Translations under genes and position numbers: made by a program
Part shown: positions 25,831 to 35,029 of the stretch, one piece after another
Position numbering within the stretch: position 1 is the first letter of the stretch
Layout: every line of letters starts with the position of its first letter
Assembly (NCBI RefSeq): GCF_900141985.1
Contig: NZ_FQZK01000001.1
Location: 496,001-560,000, forward strand
From: Nocardiopsis flavescens
GTDB taxonomy: Bacteria > Actinomycetota > Actinomycetes > Streptosporangiales > Streptosporangiaceae
DNA: 64,000 nucleotides
Direction: 5' to 3'
The notes under the pieces: generated by a model
The model's input: only the letters and a program-made list of their open reading frames with translations
Database searches by the model: none
Told to the model about the DNA's origin: nothing

Positions 25831-26187
25831 ATGCCGTGGATCGTCCTTCTCATCAGCGCGGTGTTCGAGGCCGTGTGGGCCACCGCCCTGGGCATGTCCG
25901 ATGGGCTGACGCGGCCGGTCCCGGCCGCCGTCTTCGGCGTCGCCCTGGCGGTGAGCATGGTCGGCCTGGGCTGGGCCGCCAAGCACATCCCCATGGGCAC
26001 CGCGTACGCGGTCTGGGTCGGCGTGGGCGCCGCCCTGACGGTGCTGTACGCGATGGCCAGCGGGGCGGAGGCCGTCTCCGTCGGCAAGCTGGTGTTCCTC
26101 ACCGGCATCATCGCCGCGGTGGTGGGGCTGAAGCTGGTGCCGGGCAAGGACCCGGACAAGGCACCGGAGCACACACGGGAGAACTGA
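25831..26187 (+). CDS. SMR-family guanidinium exporter subunit (second)
   Basis: A 118-residue four-helix SMR protein, paralogous to the preceding one (FEAVWATALGMSDG; HIPMGTAYAVWVGVGAALT). It starts one base after the previous stop. A charged tail of about 14 residues (GKDPDKAPEHTREN) is not seen in the first subunit. Paired SMR genes often make heterodimers with fixed opposite topology. Both are under the guanidine-III switch. Confidence 0.9.
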   Translation: MPWIVLLISAVFEAVWATALGMSDGLTRPVPAAVFGVALAVSMVGLGWAAKHIPMGTAYAVWVGVGAALTVLYAMASGAEAVSVGKLVFLTGIIAAVVGLKLVPGKDPDKAPEHTREN

Positions 26188-26204
26188 CCCGAGCGCCGGG
26201 CGGA

Positions 26205-26243
26205 TGGTGGGGCCGGGTGTCGCGATGCGCGGCGCCCGGCCCC
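26205..26243 (+). terminator. Hairpin terminator after the SMR pair
   Basis: GTGGGGCCGGG (26205-26215) pairs with CCCGGCCCCAC (26233-26243), with an inner GC-rich loop. Confidence 0.65.
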
Positions 26244-26518
26244 ACCCCTCTCGCGGGCCGGGCGGCTCCCGGAGCCCGGGGCGGCACCGCCGCCATCCGC
26301 CGCCCCACCGGACCCCACCCCGCAAAGGGCACATCCGGGAATGGCCGAATGCGGCCACGAACAAAGGCAAATAAAAACAAACAAACCAACCCAATGCGGC
26401 CAGGATTCCTTCTTTCCTTATGGGCGGCCATCGCTTATCGTCGATAACGCAACGGGCGCCGCGCCGAGAAAATCGGCAATGGCGCCCGCCCTTGCCGACC
26501 ACCCCCACGGAGGAATCC
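26244..26518 (+). promoter_or_regulatory. Leader of the crystallin-like gene with A-rich patch
   Basis: A strikingly A-rich patch (26355-26390) stands out in this GC-rich window. The palindrome TTATCGTCGATAA lies at 26435-26447. A nested hairpin at 26454-26487 (GGGCGCC/GGCGCCC, inner GCCGA/TCGGC) precedes GGAGGA at 26509-26514. It looks like an upstream-element promoter plus structured leader. Confidence 0.35.
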
Positions 26519-26920
26519 TTGTCCGACAGGAAGCGAATTCTCGCCACGGCCGGCGTGCTGACCTCCCTCGCACTGGCCGGCGTGTTCGGGACGGCCGCGA
26601 CCGCCTCGGCCGCGACCGTGCCCCTGGTCGAGGCGCAGGCGACGTACGTGTACCTCTACGAGCACGACGACTTCAAGGGCGGCTCGTTCCGGACCTCCGG
26701 AAACGACAGCAACCTGAGCAACAACTGCTGGAGCGGTTCGGGCTGCCGCAACGTCAACGACAACGCCAGCTCCATGAAGAACCAGAAGTCCAGCGCGGCG
26801 TCCTTTTACCAGGACGCGAACTACAAAGGACCGTCCTACTACGCCCAGGCCAATTCCTCCGACAAGGACCTGACCAACAACGGGTTCGACAACAAGATCA
26901 GCTCGATCTACATCTGGTGA
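26519..26920 (+). CDS. Secreted beta/gamma-crystallin-like protein (peptidase inhibitor I36-like)
   Basis: A 133-residue exported protein. A signal peptide covers the first 32-36 residues (KRILATAGVL then TASAATV). The mature part has two Greek-key-like halves: YVYLYEHDDFKGGSFRTSG and SFYQDANYKGPSYYAQ, each followed by a Asn/Ser-rich segment. This is the layout of microbial beta/gamma-crystallins and the I36 protease inhibitor of Streptomyces. The start is TTG at 26519, four bases after GGAGGA. Confidence 0.75.
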   Translation: MSDRKRILATAGVLTSLALAGVFGTAATASAATVPLVEAQATYVYLYEHDDFKGGSFRTSGNDSNLSNNCWSGSGCRNVNDNASSMKNQKSSAASFYQDANYKGPSYYAQANSSDKDLTNNGFDNKISSIYIW

Positions 26921-26996
26921 TCCCCGGCCGGGGAGGCGGGCCCGCGCGGCCGGCCTCCCCGGCTCCGCCCTGTGGACCCGTGGAGTGGAGCAAGCG

Positions 26997-27887
26997 TTGA
27001 ACGCACGACACCTGCCGCCGGTCGCGGGGGCGCTGTGCCTGGCACTGGGCCTCGCCGCCTGCGGGGCCGCCGCCCCGAACGACGCCGAGGGCGGGGGGAG
27101 CGGCTTCCTCCCGGCCGGCGCACAGGTCCGGGAGCTGGTGCTGCCGTTCGACGTGTACACGTTCTCCCCCTTCGAGATGCGGACGCTCCGCTACGCCGAG
27201 GACCTGCTCGTGCGCGACTGCATGAGGGGGCGCGGCATGGACTGGCGGGTGCAGCCCGCTCCGGATGAGGAGGGGACCGACCCCCCGCACCGGCGGCGGT
27301 ACGGGGTGGCCGAGCCCGAGGTCGCCGCGCGGCACGGCTACGGCGCGCCGGCGCTGTCACGGGACGAGGCCCTGGTGGAGCAGGTCCGCGAGGAGCGCCG
27401 GACGCTGCCGGCCACCGAGCACCGCGCGGCCCACGGGGACGAGGGCGGCGCCGGGTGCCTTGAGCAGGGGCGCGAGGGCATGGCGGAGGGGGTCCCCGAC
27501 CGGGACGGGGACCTGCTCAACACCTACATCCGGTCGGGGTTCGAGGCTTCGGCGGAGGACCCTGCGGTGGTGGGGGCCTTCGCCGCCTGGAGCGCGTGCA
27601 TGGCGGACCGGGGGTTCGACTACCGGGAGCCCGACGAGGCCGCCGAGGACCCGCGCTGGGCGGACCGGGAGGGTGAACCCTCATCGGTGGAGACGGAGGC
27701 CGCGACGGCGGACGTGGACTGCAAGGAGACGGCGTCGGTGGTGCGGACCTGGCACCGCGCGGAGACCGCCGTGCAGGAGGAGCTGGTCGAGGAGCACACG
27801 GAGGACTTCGCGCTCTTCGCGCGGGTGAAGGAGAAGCGGATGGAACGGGCGGAGGCCGTCATCTCCGAGTCGGGCTCCCCCGCCTGA
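26997..27887 (+). CDS. Lipoprotein of unknown function
   Basis: A 296-residue secreted lipoprotein with lipobox LGLAACG (Cys about 21). The mature protein is highly acidic and has paired cysteines (VRDCMRGRGMDW; WSACMADRGFDY; DVDCKE) that are probably disulphide-bonded. Repeated CM-x-GxxxD/W motifs suggest an internal duplication. Similar orphan lipoproteins are common in Nocardiopsis-type genomes; no function is known. Start TTG at 26997 follows GGAG; GTG at 26985 is an alternative. Confidence 0.7.
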   Translation: MNARHLPPVAGALCLALGLAACGAAAPNDAEGGGSGFLPAGAQVRELVLPFDVYTFSPFEMRTLRYAEDLLVRDCMRGRGMDWRVQPAPDEEGTDPPHRRRYGVAEPEVAARHGYGAPALSRDEALVEQVREERRTLPATEHRAAHGDEGGAGCLEQGREGMAEGVPDRDGDLLNTYIRSGFEASAEDPAVVGAFAAWSACMADRGFDYREPDEAAEDPRWADREGEPSSVETEAATADVDCKETASVVRTWHRAETAVQEELVEEHTEDFALFARVKEKRMERAEAVISESGSPA

Positions 27888-28534
27888 CCCGGTGCGGGGC
27901 CTGTACTGGACCAGGGCCTGCGCCACAGCCGGTCGGCGGACCGCGGCCCCGGCCACAGCCGTAGAGCGTCGCTCCCCGCTCAAGTTGTGGGGGTGAAAGC
28001 TCAACCGGAGTTCTCCGAAAGCTCGGCCGCCTGGGGTGGGCGGCCAGCGGAGCGTGGACCTGGCCCCGGCGCAGTCGGCGAGCGGTAGAGCGCAGGGGTG
28101 GTGCGTTCGATGCACGTCGTCGGTGGTGGGGGTGTCATCCGGGGCTGGGTCGAGCGAGGCGATCCCAGCCCAGACACAGCGGCGGGAGGAATGCCCCCTG
28201 AAAACGGTGGTGGGCGCGGGGAGCGGCCCGAACGTAGAGCACACCCATGCCCTCCCAACGCCATAGGGGGTGAAGCGTGCGCTCTCTCTGGGCCTCAGGC
28301 ACAGCCGGTCAGCGTTGATCCATGCCCCGACTCCAGGGGGTTTCGGTAGGGCGTACCTCCCTCCCCAGACACACAGGGGTGAAGCCCGCACGCACCCTCC
28401 CCGCTCAGCCACACGGGGGTTCGGGAGGAAGAACCGCGACCCCCACCCCAGCTCGCCCACCCGCCCGGAGCCCCCGACCACAGCCCGGAGGGCGCCGCTC
28501 CCACCCGGGCCACAGGCCGTCCATGCCGTTGGCG
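27888..28534. other. Gene-free region left of CRISPR array 1
   Basis: These 647 bases carry no credible gene. They contain many short CCCC/GGGG hairpins, and 28247-28380 is an inverted copy of a segment right of array 2. Open frames on the minus strand here are rich in Arg, Gly, Pro and Trp and have no start signals. Confidence 0.55.
28247..28380 (-). repeat. Left copy of the locus-flanking inverted repeat
   Basis: Read on the minus strand, this segment aligns with 32387-32515 on the plus strand over about 130 bases at roughly 80% identity by eye. Shared blocks include GTGTGTCTGGGGAG, CCTGGAGTCGGGG and AGCGCACGCT. Confidence 0.75.
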
Positions 28535-28807
28535 CACGCCCGTCCCCGCCTACGCGGGGCTCACGGTGAAGCTCCCCGCACTCTCGCTCCCGAACCCGGT
28601 CCATCCCCGCGTGCGCAGGGCTCACCACACGGTTTTGTGGATTCGGATGGGGCGGGGCGGTCCATCCCCGCGTGCGCAGGGCTCACCTCGTGGTCCGGCG
28701 CCCCGGTCTGGAGGAGATCGATCCATCCCCGCGTGTGCGGGGCTCACCACGTCCAGGCGGGCCATCTGGGCAGCCATCTCGGTCCATCCCCGCGTGTGCG
28801 GGGCTCA
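28535..28807 (-). CRISPR. CRISPR array 1, type I-E-like
   Basis: Five 29-base repeats start at 28535, 28596, 28657, 28718 and 28779, an exact 61-base period with 32-base spacers. Read on the minus strand the repeat begins GTGAGCCCCGCGCACG or a close variant and ends ATGGACCG, like type I-E repeats with their 8-base 5' handle. The leftmost repeat is degenerate, so the leader is on the right. No cas genes are in the window. Confidence 0.93.
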
Positions 28808-28940
28808 CAGTTCGCGACCAGGCAAAACACGGGTCGTTATCTCCGCGTTATGCGAATGCGAGAGGCGAGGGCCCACACCCGGAGCAACTGTGTCACGAGG
28901 TGCACCGCAGGCTCAAGACTCGCGCCTTCCTCACCCTGAG
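28808..28940 (-). promoter_or_regulatory. Leader of CRISPR array 1
   Basis: About 117 bases from 28808 match the flank of array 2 (from 31725) at close to 88% identity. It borders the best-conserved repeats, which marks it as the leader with the minus-strand promoter. It lies directly downstream of ptuB. Confidence 0.75.
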
Positions 28941-29005
28941 CAATGGAAGACGACCATTCGACCACAAGGAGTGACGATGCTCAAGAGCGGGAACCCCACC
29001 CGCCG

Positions 29006-29725
29006 TTATCCCCCCGAATCAGCGATGATCTCCAGGGCTCGGATCACCTCACTGTCTTCCAGGACCACCTGTACCCCCGGAAGATGCCTCACCTTGAGCA
29101 TCGCCTGCAATACATCGGCGAACGGCTGCTCTTTCAGGGCCAGCATGACCGCTTCTGCACGCGCCACTGCGCCCTGCTGCACCTGCCTGTCGATATCACG
29201 CAGCATGGACTTCGCCCTGACGAAAGCGAAACTCCTCCCCCTCACCAGTTCGGCGCGATTCAGCCGCAGAACATCGATCGTCACCTCTCCCCGCTCCGTG
29301 CGCCCCTGGTAGTCACCGATGGAAAGATTGAGGCGGAGATGATCATAAGGATCGTCGACAGTGGGATCTATGAGAAGAGCCTCCCCGCCCGGACCACAGG
29401 GAAAGGCGAAGCCTTTCGCCTCACTGTTACAGCGGGAGCAGGCCAGAAGATGGTTCGTCCAGTCGAACGCCCGCAGCGGGTTACGGGTAACGGGATCGAA
29501 GTGGTCCACATCCGTCCCGACATTCTCGCCGCAGTACATACACCGGTCCAGACCCGCCGCGAACCGGCACAGTTCCACACGCAGAAGTCCCCGCAGATCC
29601 CGGGCGTCCTTCCAGCGCCTCCGCGCCACAGTGCCGTCCGCGCGGTCCCGTTCCAGCCTCTGTGTCCTGCGGTCGAGCGTTTCCTCCAGGGCATGGGGAA
29701 GGACGGTCCGCGACAAGCGGATCAC
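29006..29725 (-). CDS. ptuB: HNH endonuclease, Septu PtuB-like
   Basis: A 239-residue nuclease. The HNH core reads CMYCGEN (Cys62, Cys65), DVDHFDPV (Asp74-His75), FDWTNHLLACSRCN (Asn91, Cys96, Cys99) and AKG. The two CxxC pairs hold zinc and the central HNH residues are intact. The following LIDPTVDDPYDHL and VLRLNRAELV are typical of the TIGR02646/PtuB branch. The GTG start overlaps the ATPase stop by four bases (GTGA), so the two are coupled. In Septu, PtuB cuts DNA in complex with the PtuA ATPase during phage infection. Confidence 0.85.
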   Translation of the reverse strand: MIRLSRTVLPHALEETLDRRTQRLERDRADGTVARRRWKDARDLRGLLRVELCRFAAGLDRCMYCGENVGTDVDHFDPVTRNPLRAFDWTNHLLACSRCNSEAKGFAFPCGPGGEALLIDPTVDDPYDHLRLNLSIGDYQGRTERGEVTIDVLRLNRAELVRGRSFAFVRAKSMLRDIDRQVQQGAVARAEAVMLALKEQPFADVLQAMLKVRHLPGVQVVLEDSEVIRALEIIADSGG

Positions 29726-31200
29726 ATCCGCTCCGTACCCGAGGCGCGGGACACCTCGTTCACCCGCGTCGCGAGAGAACTGGTCAGGGTGTGTCTCAAC
29801 TCGACGTACTCGTCGATCTCTCCCGGAGTCGCACTCCCGTCGAGGACCCGGACCTCCAACTCGGAGAGCCTCTGCCGCTTCTTCTCGGCCTGCGGTGAAT
29901 AGAGCGAGTCGACACCGAACAACTCGGTCAACAGGGCATCATCACCACTGCCGAAAACAATTCTTCGGTACAGGTCCTCCGACACCACGCGTGGAGCGGT
30001 CTCCTCGTTGACACCGGGCAGCCGGATCAGACCTCCCGGATCCGCGCTTTGGCAGACGTAGGGGCTGTGCGAGGAGACGATGAACTGCATGTGGGGAAAG
30101 TGGCGCTTGAGCCAGTCACCGATGGCCTTCTGCCAGCTCACATGAAGATGGACGTCGATCTCATCGATGAGAACGACACCGGAAACGAATACGGCCGGAA
30201 CTCCGCTTTCGCTGTAGCCGTAAGCGCCTTCTTCCTCCAGGGAGAACACCTGGCGGACCAGGTCGAGAACGAGGGCGGTGACCGTACGGTAGCCGTCACT
30301 CAGTTCGGAGAGAGCCGATGTGTGGTCGCCCCGCCTCACCCACAGGCCGTCGGCGTCCACCCGGTCGACGGACAGGCCATCGGGCAGGAGGCCGTCGTTG
30401 AGCATGTCGGTGACGAAGGCGAGCCGCTCTCCGGCGTGGGATCTGCCCTCCAACTGGCGCAGGTGCAGGTCCTTGAGCCACTCGACCGCCTCCGCCGAGG
30501 AGACGTCCTCATTGAAAAGGCTCGCGAGCCGGGAAACCGGTCCCGGGCTCATACTCAGGCGTTGGGCCTGCGAGGCACCGCCTTCGAGACGCCGGAAGGG
30601 GCCGTAGCCGGCGACGAACCAGCCGCTCGCATCCTCTGCCCACGGCCCCGACCGGGGGATTTCGTCGTCGCTGACGTCTTCCGGGCCGGTGACACGGGTA
30701 CCGCCCCGGGGCGCGCGGTTCTGGCGCCATAGGAGGGCTCCGGTGAAGGGGGTGCCAGAGGTCATCCCGGCGGCCGAGCCGGTGTCCTCCGCCCCGGGGA
30801 TGATGGCCACGGTCACCTCCCCGGTATCGGCTCCCTGGGTCACCCAGTGGTCGAAATCGGGAACGAGGTTGCGCGCGAAGGAGGGGCCGACCAACGCGAG
30901 GGCGATCGTGCGCAGCAGCGTGGTCTTCCCCGAGCCGTTGCGACCGGCCAGGACGGTCCAGCTTCCGCGACCGTCGGAGGGGACGGGGAACTCCAGCTCA
31001 CTAGCAGCGGTGGGGCCGTGGAAGCCACGGACTCCGTTGATGCTGATGTGCTCGATGTGCAAAAGGGACTCCGTCTGGATCTGGCGGGCACGCGTCGTAG
31101 AAGGGCGCTCCTCACCCGACGCGGGCAGTTCGCCGCTCGAGTGCGTGAAGCATGTACCGCAGAAGCGGAAACCGTCGCCGCTGCGGTCGTGCATGGACAT
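29722..31200 (-). CDS. ptuA: AAA/SMC-like ATPase, Septu PtuA-like
   Basis: A 492-residue ATPase of the AAA_21/RecF-like group. Walker A GRNGSGKTT is at about 86-94, the signature-like ELSDGYRT near 299-306, Walker B VVLIDEID then HLHVSWQ at 342-357, and the switch SSHSP at 376-380. The order and the phrase LIDEIDVHLH are those of PtuA from Septu and of retron-linked ATPases. It is followed with overlap by an HNH gene. The first 46 residues are an extension with a CxxC (FRFCGTCF). Start uncertain: ATG 31200 or 31194, or TTG 31062 which has GGAG in front. Confidence 0.83.
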   Translation of the reverse strand: MSMHDRSGDGFRFCGTCFTHSSGELPASGEERPSTTRARQIQTESLLHIEHISINGVRGFHGPTAASELEFPVPSDGRGSWTVLAGRNGSGKTTLLRTIALALVGPSFARNLVPDFDHWVTQGADTGEVTVAIIPGAEDTGSAAGMTSGTPFTGALLWRQNRAPRGGTRVTGPEDVSDDEIPRSGPWAEDASGWFVAGYGPFRRLEGGASQAQRLSMSPGPVSRLASLFNEDVSSAEAVEWLKDLHLRQLEGRSHAGERLAFVTDMLNDGLLPDGLSVDRVDADGLWVRRGDHTSALSELSDGYRTVTALVLDLVRQVFSLEEEGAYGYSESGVPAVFVSGVVLIDEIDVHLHVSWQKAIGDWLKRHFPHMQFIVSSHSPYVCQSADPGGLIRLPGVNEETAPRVVSEDLYRRIVFGSGDDALLTELFGVDSLYSPQAEKKRQRLSELEVRVLDGSATPGEIDEYVELRHTLTSSLATRVNEVSRASGTERM

Positions 31201-31259
31201 CGGGGTGGTCTTCACGCGAACAGCGCTTGTGGTTGATGACAGAGCGCTGGGGGCAGGAG

Positions 31260-31724
31260 GACCCCGTTCCCGCATGCGCGGGGCTTAAAGGCATGTGAGG
31301 GCACTCTAGGGCACTCAAACGGACTGCGAGGCAGTACGCTCCGCGCGCGGGGCTCACTCGGAGAACCGGCGCACGTCTCACCCGCGGTCGGTCCATCCCC
31401 GCGTGCGCGGGGCTCACTTCTGGGCCATGGAGAGCGCCTTGCCGGTGCCCGGTCCATCCCCGCGTGCGCGGGGCTCACTCGGAAACCCAGGGGGCGCGGT
31501 CCTTCGGGGGCGGTCCATCCCCGCGTGCGCGGGGCTCACGCTGGGCGGGCTGTGCTTCGGGCACTCGCAGGCCGGTCCATCCCCGCGTGCGCGGGGCTCA
31601 CCTCGCCGACCTCATCGCCGAGAACGCCCCCGGCGGTCCATCCCCATGTGCGCGGGGCTCACGCCGGTTGGAGGGGTCGCCCTCTCTGACCGGCCCGGTC
31701 CATCCCCGCGTGCGCGGGGCTCAC
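31260..31724 (-). CRISPR. CRISPR array 2, type I-E-like
   Basis: Six good 29-base repeats start at 31389, 31450, 31511, 31573, 31634 and 31696. Two decayed repeats lie at 31329 and 31260. Spacers are 31-33 bases, except about 40 between the decayed ones. The consensus is the same as in array 1. Decay at the left end puts the leader on the right, so the array is read leftwards into ptuA. Confidence 0.93.
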
Positions 31725-31841
31725 AGTTCGCGACCAGGCAAAACGCGAGCCGTTATCTCCGCGTCATGCGAATGCGAGAGGTAAGAACCTAAGCCCGGAG
31801 CAACTGTGTCACGAGGTGCACCACCGGCTCAAGACGCGCGT
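31725..31841 (-). promoter_or_regulatory. Leader of CRISPR array 2
   Basis: About 117 bases nearly identical to the array 1 leader. Shared blocks include AGTTCGCGACCAGGCAAAAC, CGTTATCTCCGCGT and CAACTGTGTCACGAGGTGCA. Confidence 0.75.
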
Positions 31842-32261
31842 CCGTCCTCTCCCGGGGTACAGGAGGGTGTTCTGGTGCGGCTTACCGCGTCTGGGGTTGG
31901 TGTTCCAAGCGAGGTCGGGAGCAACCGCGGCTGTGCAGGCGGACCCTTCCTCCCTTTCCGAGCGGTCGGGCGGGGCAGGCCTCGCCCGGACCCACCCCCG
32001 GACAGCACACCCCCACCACCCCGGACGTGCGGCCCACGTGTCTGCCTGTCCGTCTGCCCTCCGTTGCATCGTGGGGGCGGATCCGGCTCCGCCGGTCTGT
32101 ACCTTCCCAAGCGGTGACCGTCTTGGAAGCCAAAGGTTCTGGTCGGGCGCGACCACAGACCGCCCTTCCCAACGGGTGACCCTCCTGGAGACCTCCACGT
32201 CCGTCTCACCCCCTGGAGCGGAGCACACGGGAGCGTGCCCCGAAACCCCCTGCGGCGGGCC

Positions 32262-32610
32262 GGGCAAGTACCTGCGGCCTTACCCCACGGGACCTCGCGT
32301 GGGAGCGACACCCTCCCGCTCTGGCGGAGCGCTCCAAGCGGGTGGACAACCCCCACCGGCGCGGCGAGCAAGTACGCGCGGCCCTCACCCCCGTGTGTCT
32401 GGGGAGCCGAGTACGCCCTCGTCAACCCCTGGAGTCGGGGTGGCGATCAATGCTCACCGGCCGTGCCTCGGGCCTGAAGACAGCGCACGCTCCACCCCCC
32501 ATTGCGTTGAGGAGGGGCAAGTACCCGCGGCCCTACCCCGCGCGACCTGGCGTGGGAGCGATGCCCTCCGGACGTGGCTCAGCACTCCAAGAGGGCGAAC
32601 ACCCCCTACG
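32262..32610 (+). repeat. Direct repeat of about 95 bases, 253 bases apart
   Basis: Copies at 32262-32357 and 32515-32610 both begin GGGCAAGTACC, share GCGTGGGAGCGA and CTCCAAG, and end in a C run. Confidence 0.65.
32387..32515 (+). repeat. Right copy of the locus-flanking inverted repeat
   Basis: Plus-strand partner of 28247-28380. It lies between the two copies of the direct repeat. Confidence 0.75.
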
Positions 32611-32702
32611 CCCCCCGGGGGGATGAGCCCGGCAGGTCCCTGCGGCCCTCACCCACCCCCCGGAACCCGCCTTTCAAGAACGACGGTCGGCCATGGGCGT
32701 CC

Positions 32703-34262
<1,560 letters not shown>

Positions 34263-34277
34263 CTATAGATTGAGAGT

Positions 34278-34304
34278 GGCAGGAGGTTCCCGGAACCCCC
34301 TGCC
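34278..34304. terminator. Hairpin between the Nudix gene and rox
   Basis: GGCAGG and CCTGCC flank GGTTCC/GGAACC; TTTCGTTT follows on the plus strand. It lies just after the Nudix stop on the minus strand and would insulate the rox promoter. Confidence 0.55.
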
Positions 34305-34321
34305 TTTCGTTTCGGCCCCGC

Positions 34322-34855
34322 TCACTCCGGGCGGCCGGTCCCGTAGAGGTACATCAGCGCCGCGACCGTCGTGCCCGACGGCATCCGGTGCTCCCCCACT
34401 AACCGGGGGACGTCAGCGAGCGGTACCCACTCGATGCGCTCCGCCTCCCAGTCCTCCAGCGGGTCGCCGACGTGTTCGGCGGCGTCGGCGAAGAAGATGT
34501 GGTGCTCGGAGTCCGAGATGCCCGGGGTGGGGTGGACGTGCAGCAGGGGCCGCAGCGGCCCCGGACGCCACCCGGTCTCCTCCAGCACCTCGCGGGCGGC
34601 GGCGTCCCGCGGGCTCTCGCCCGGCTCGACCCCGCCGATGGGGATCTCGTAGCCCCACACGTCCGGGATGAACCGGTGCCGCCACTCCAGCAGGACCCGG
34701 TCCCGCTCATCCATCACCACCGCACCCGCGCCCGGCGCGGACCGGATCAGCCGGTGCTCCAGGCGCCGCCCGCCGGTGATCTCGACGTCCGCCGTCCGTA
34801 CGTCCAACCAGGGGTCGGTGTACAGGGGCTCCTCCGAGTGGACGGTCCAGCGCAC
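34322..34855 (-). CDS. Nudix hydrolase, ADP-ribose-pyrophosphatase-like
   Basis: A 177-residue Nudix protein. The Nudix box is at about 73-95 (GGVEPGES, then REVLEETG), preceded by YEIPIGG as in ADP-ribose pyrophosphatases. ISDSEHHIFFA fits the same branch. It probably splits ADP-ribose or a related nucleotide sugar. GTG start at 34855. It lies upstream of rox on the same strand but is separated by a hairpin and the RAE promoter. The 174 bases to the next gene show nothing clear. Confidence 0.85.
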   Translation of the reverse strand: MRWTVHSEEPLYTDPWLDVRTADVEITGGRRLEHRLIRSAPGAGAVVMDERDRVLLEWRHRFIPDVWGYEIPIGGVEPGESPRDAAAREVLEETGWRPGPLRPLLHVHPTPGISDSEHHIFFADAAEHVGDPLEDWEAERIEWVPLADVPRLVGEHRMPSGTTVAALMYLYGTGRPE

Positions 34856-35029
34856 GGCTACTCCCCGGTGTCGGGTGACGGGTGACGCTGCAACCCAACC
34901 ACGGCCCGGGGCACCTTCTCACGCGGCACCGCCCGGCGGGCCGCGGGACCCGCGGTCACCCCCTCCGGGGGCAGGCGGTCGCGCCCTGCGCGCGGTCCGG
35001 TGCCGTCGGGGGCGGCGGGCCGCTGACGG

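Larger units (their letters stand above)
31842..32702. other. Gene-free repeat-rich region right of CRISPR array 2
   Basis: These 860 bases have no credible gene. They hold a right copy of the flanking inverted repeat (32387-32515), a direct repeat (32262-32357 and 32515-32610), and two similar units TTCCCAAGCGGTGACC and TTCCCAACGGGTGACC about 62 bases apart (near 32104 and 32166). Many short C-run/G-run hairpins are present. Confidence 0.55.

Noticed and set aside
28566..28974. Open frames rich in PSPRARGS or IPACAGLT-like text
   Set aside because: They are translations of the CRISPR repeats and spacers.
31212..31275. Longer ptuA start at ATG 31275
   Set aside because: It lies inside a decayed CRISPR repeat and has no ribosome site.
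31403..31792. Open frames across array 2
   Set aside because: Same repeat-derived text in each frame; no start signals.
28535..31841. Retron with a PtuAB effector
   Set aside because: No reverse transcriptase gene or msr/msd-like RNA is present in or near the pair.
27888..32702. cas genes of the type I-E system
   Set aside because: No cas1, cas2, cas3 or Cascade-type protein is encoded on either strand of the window.
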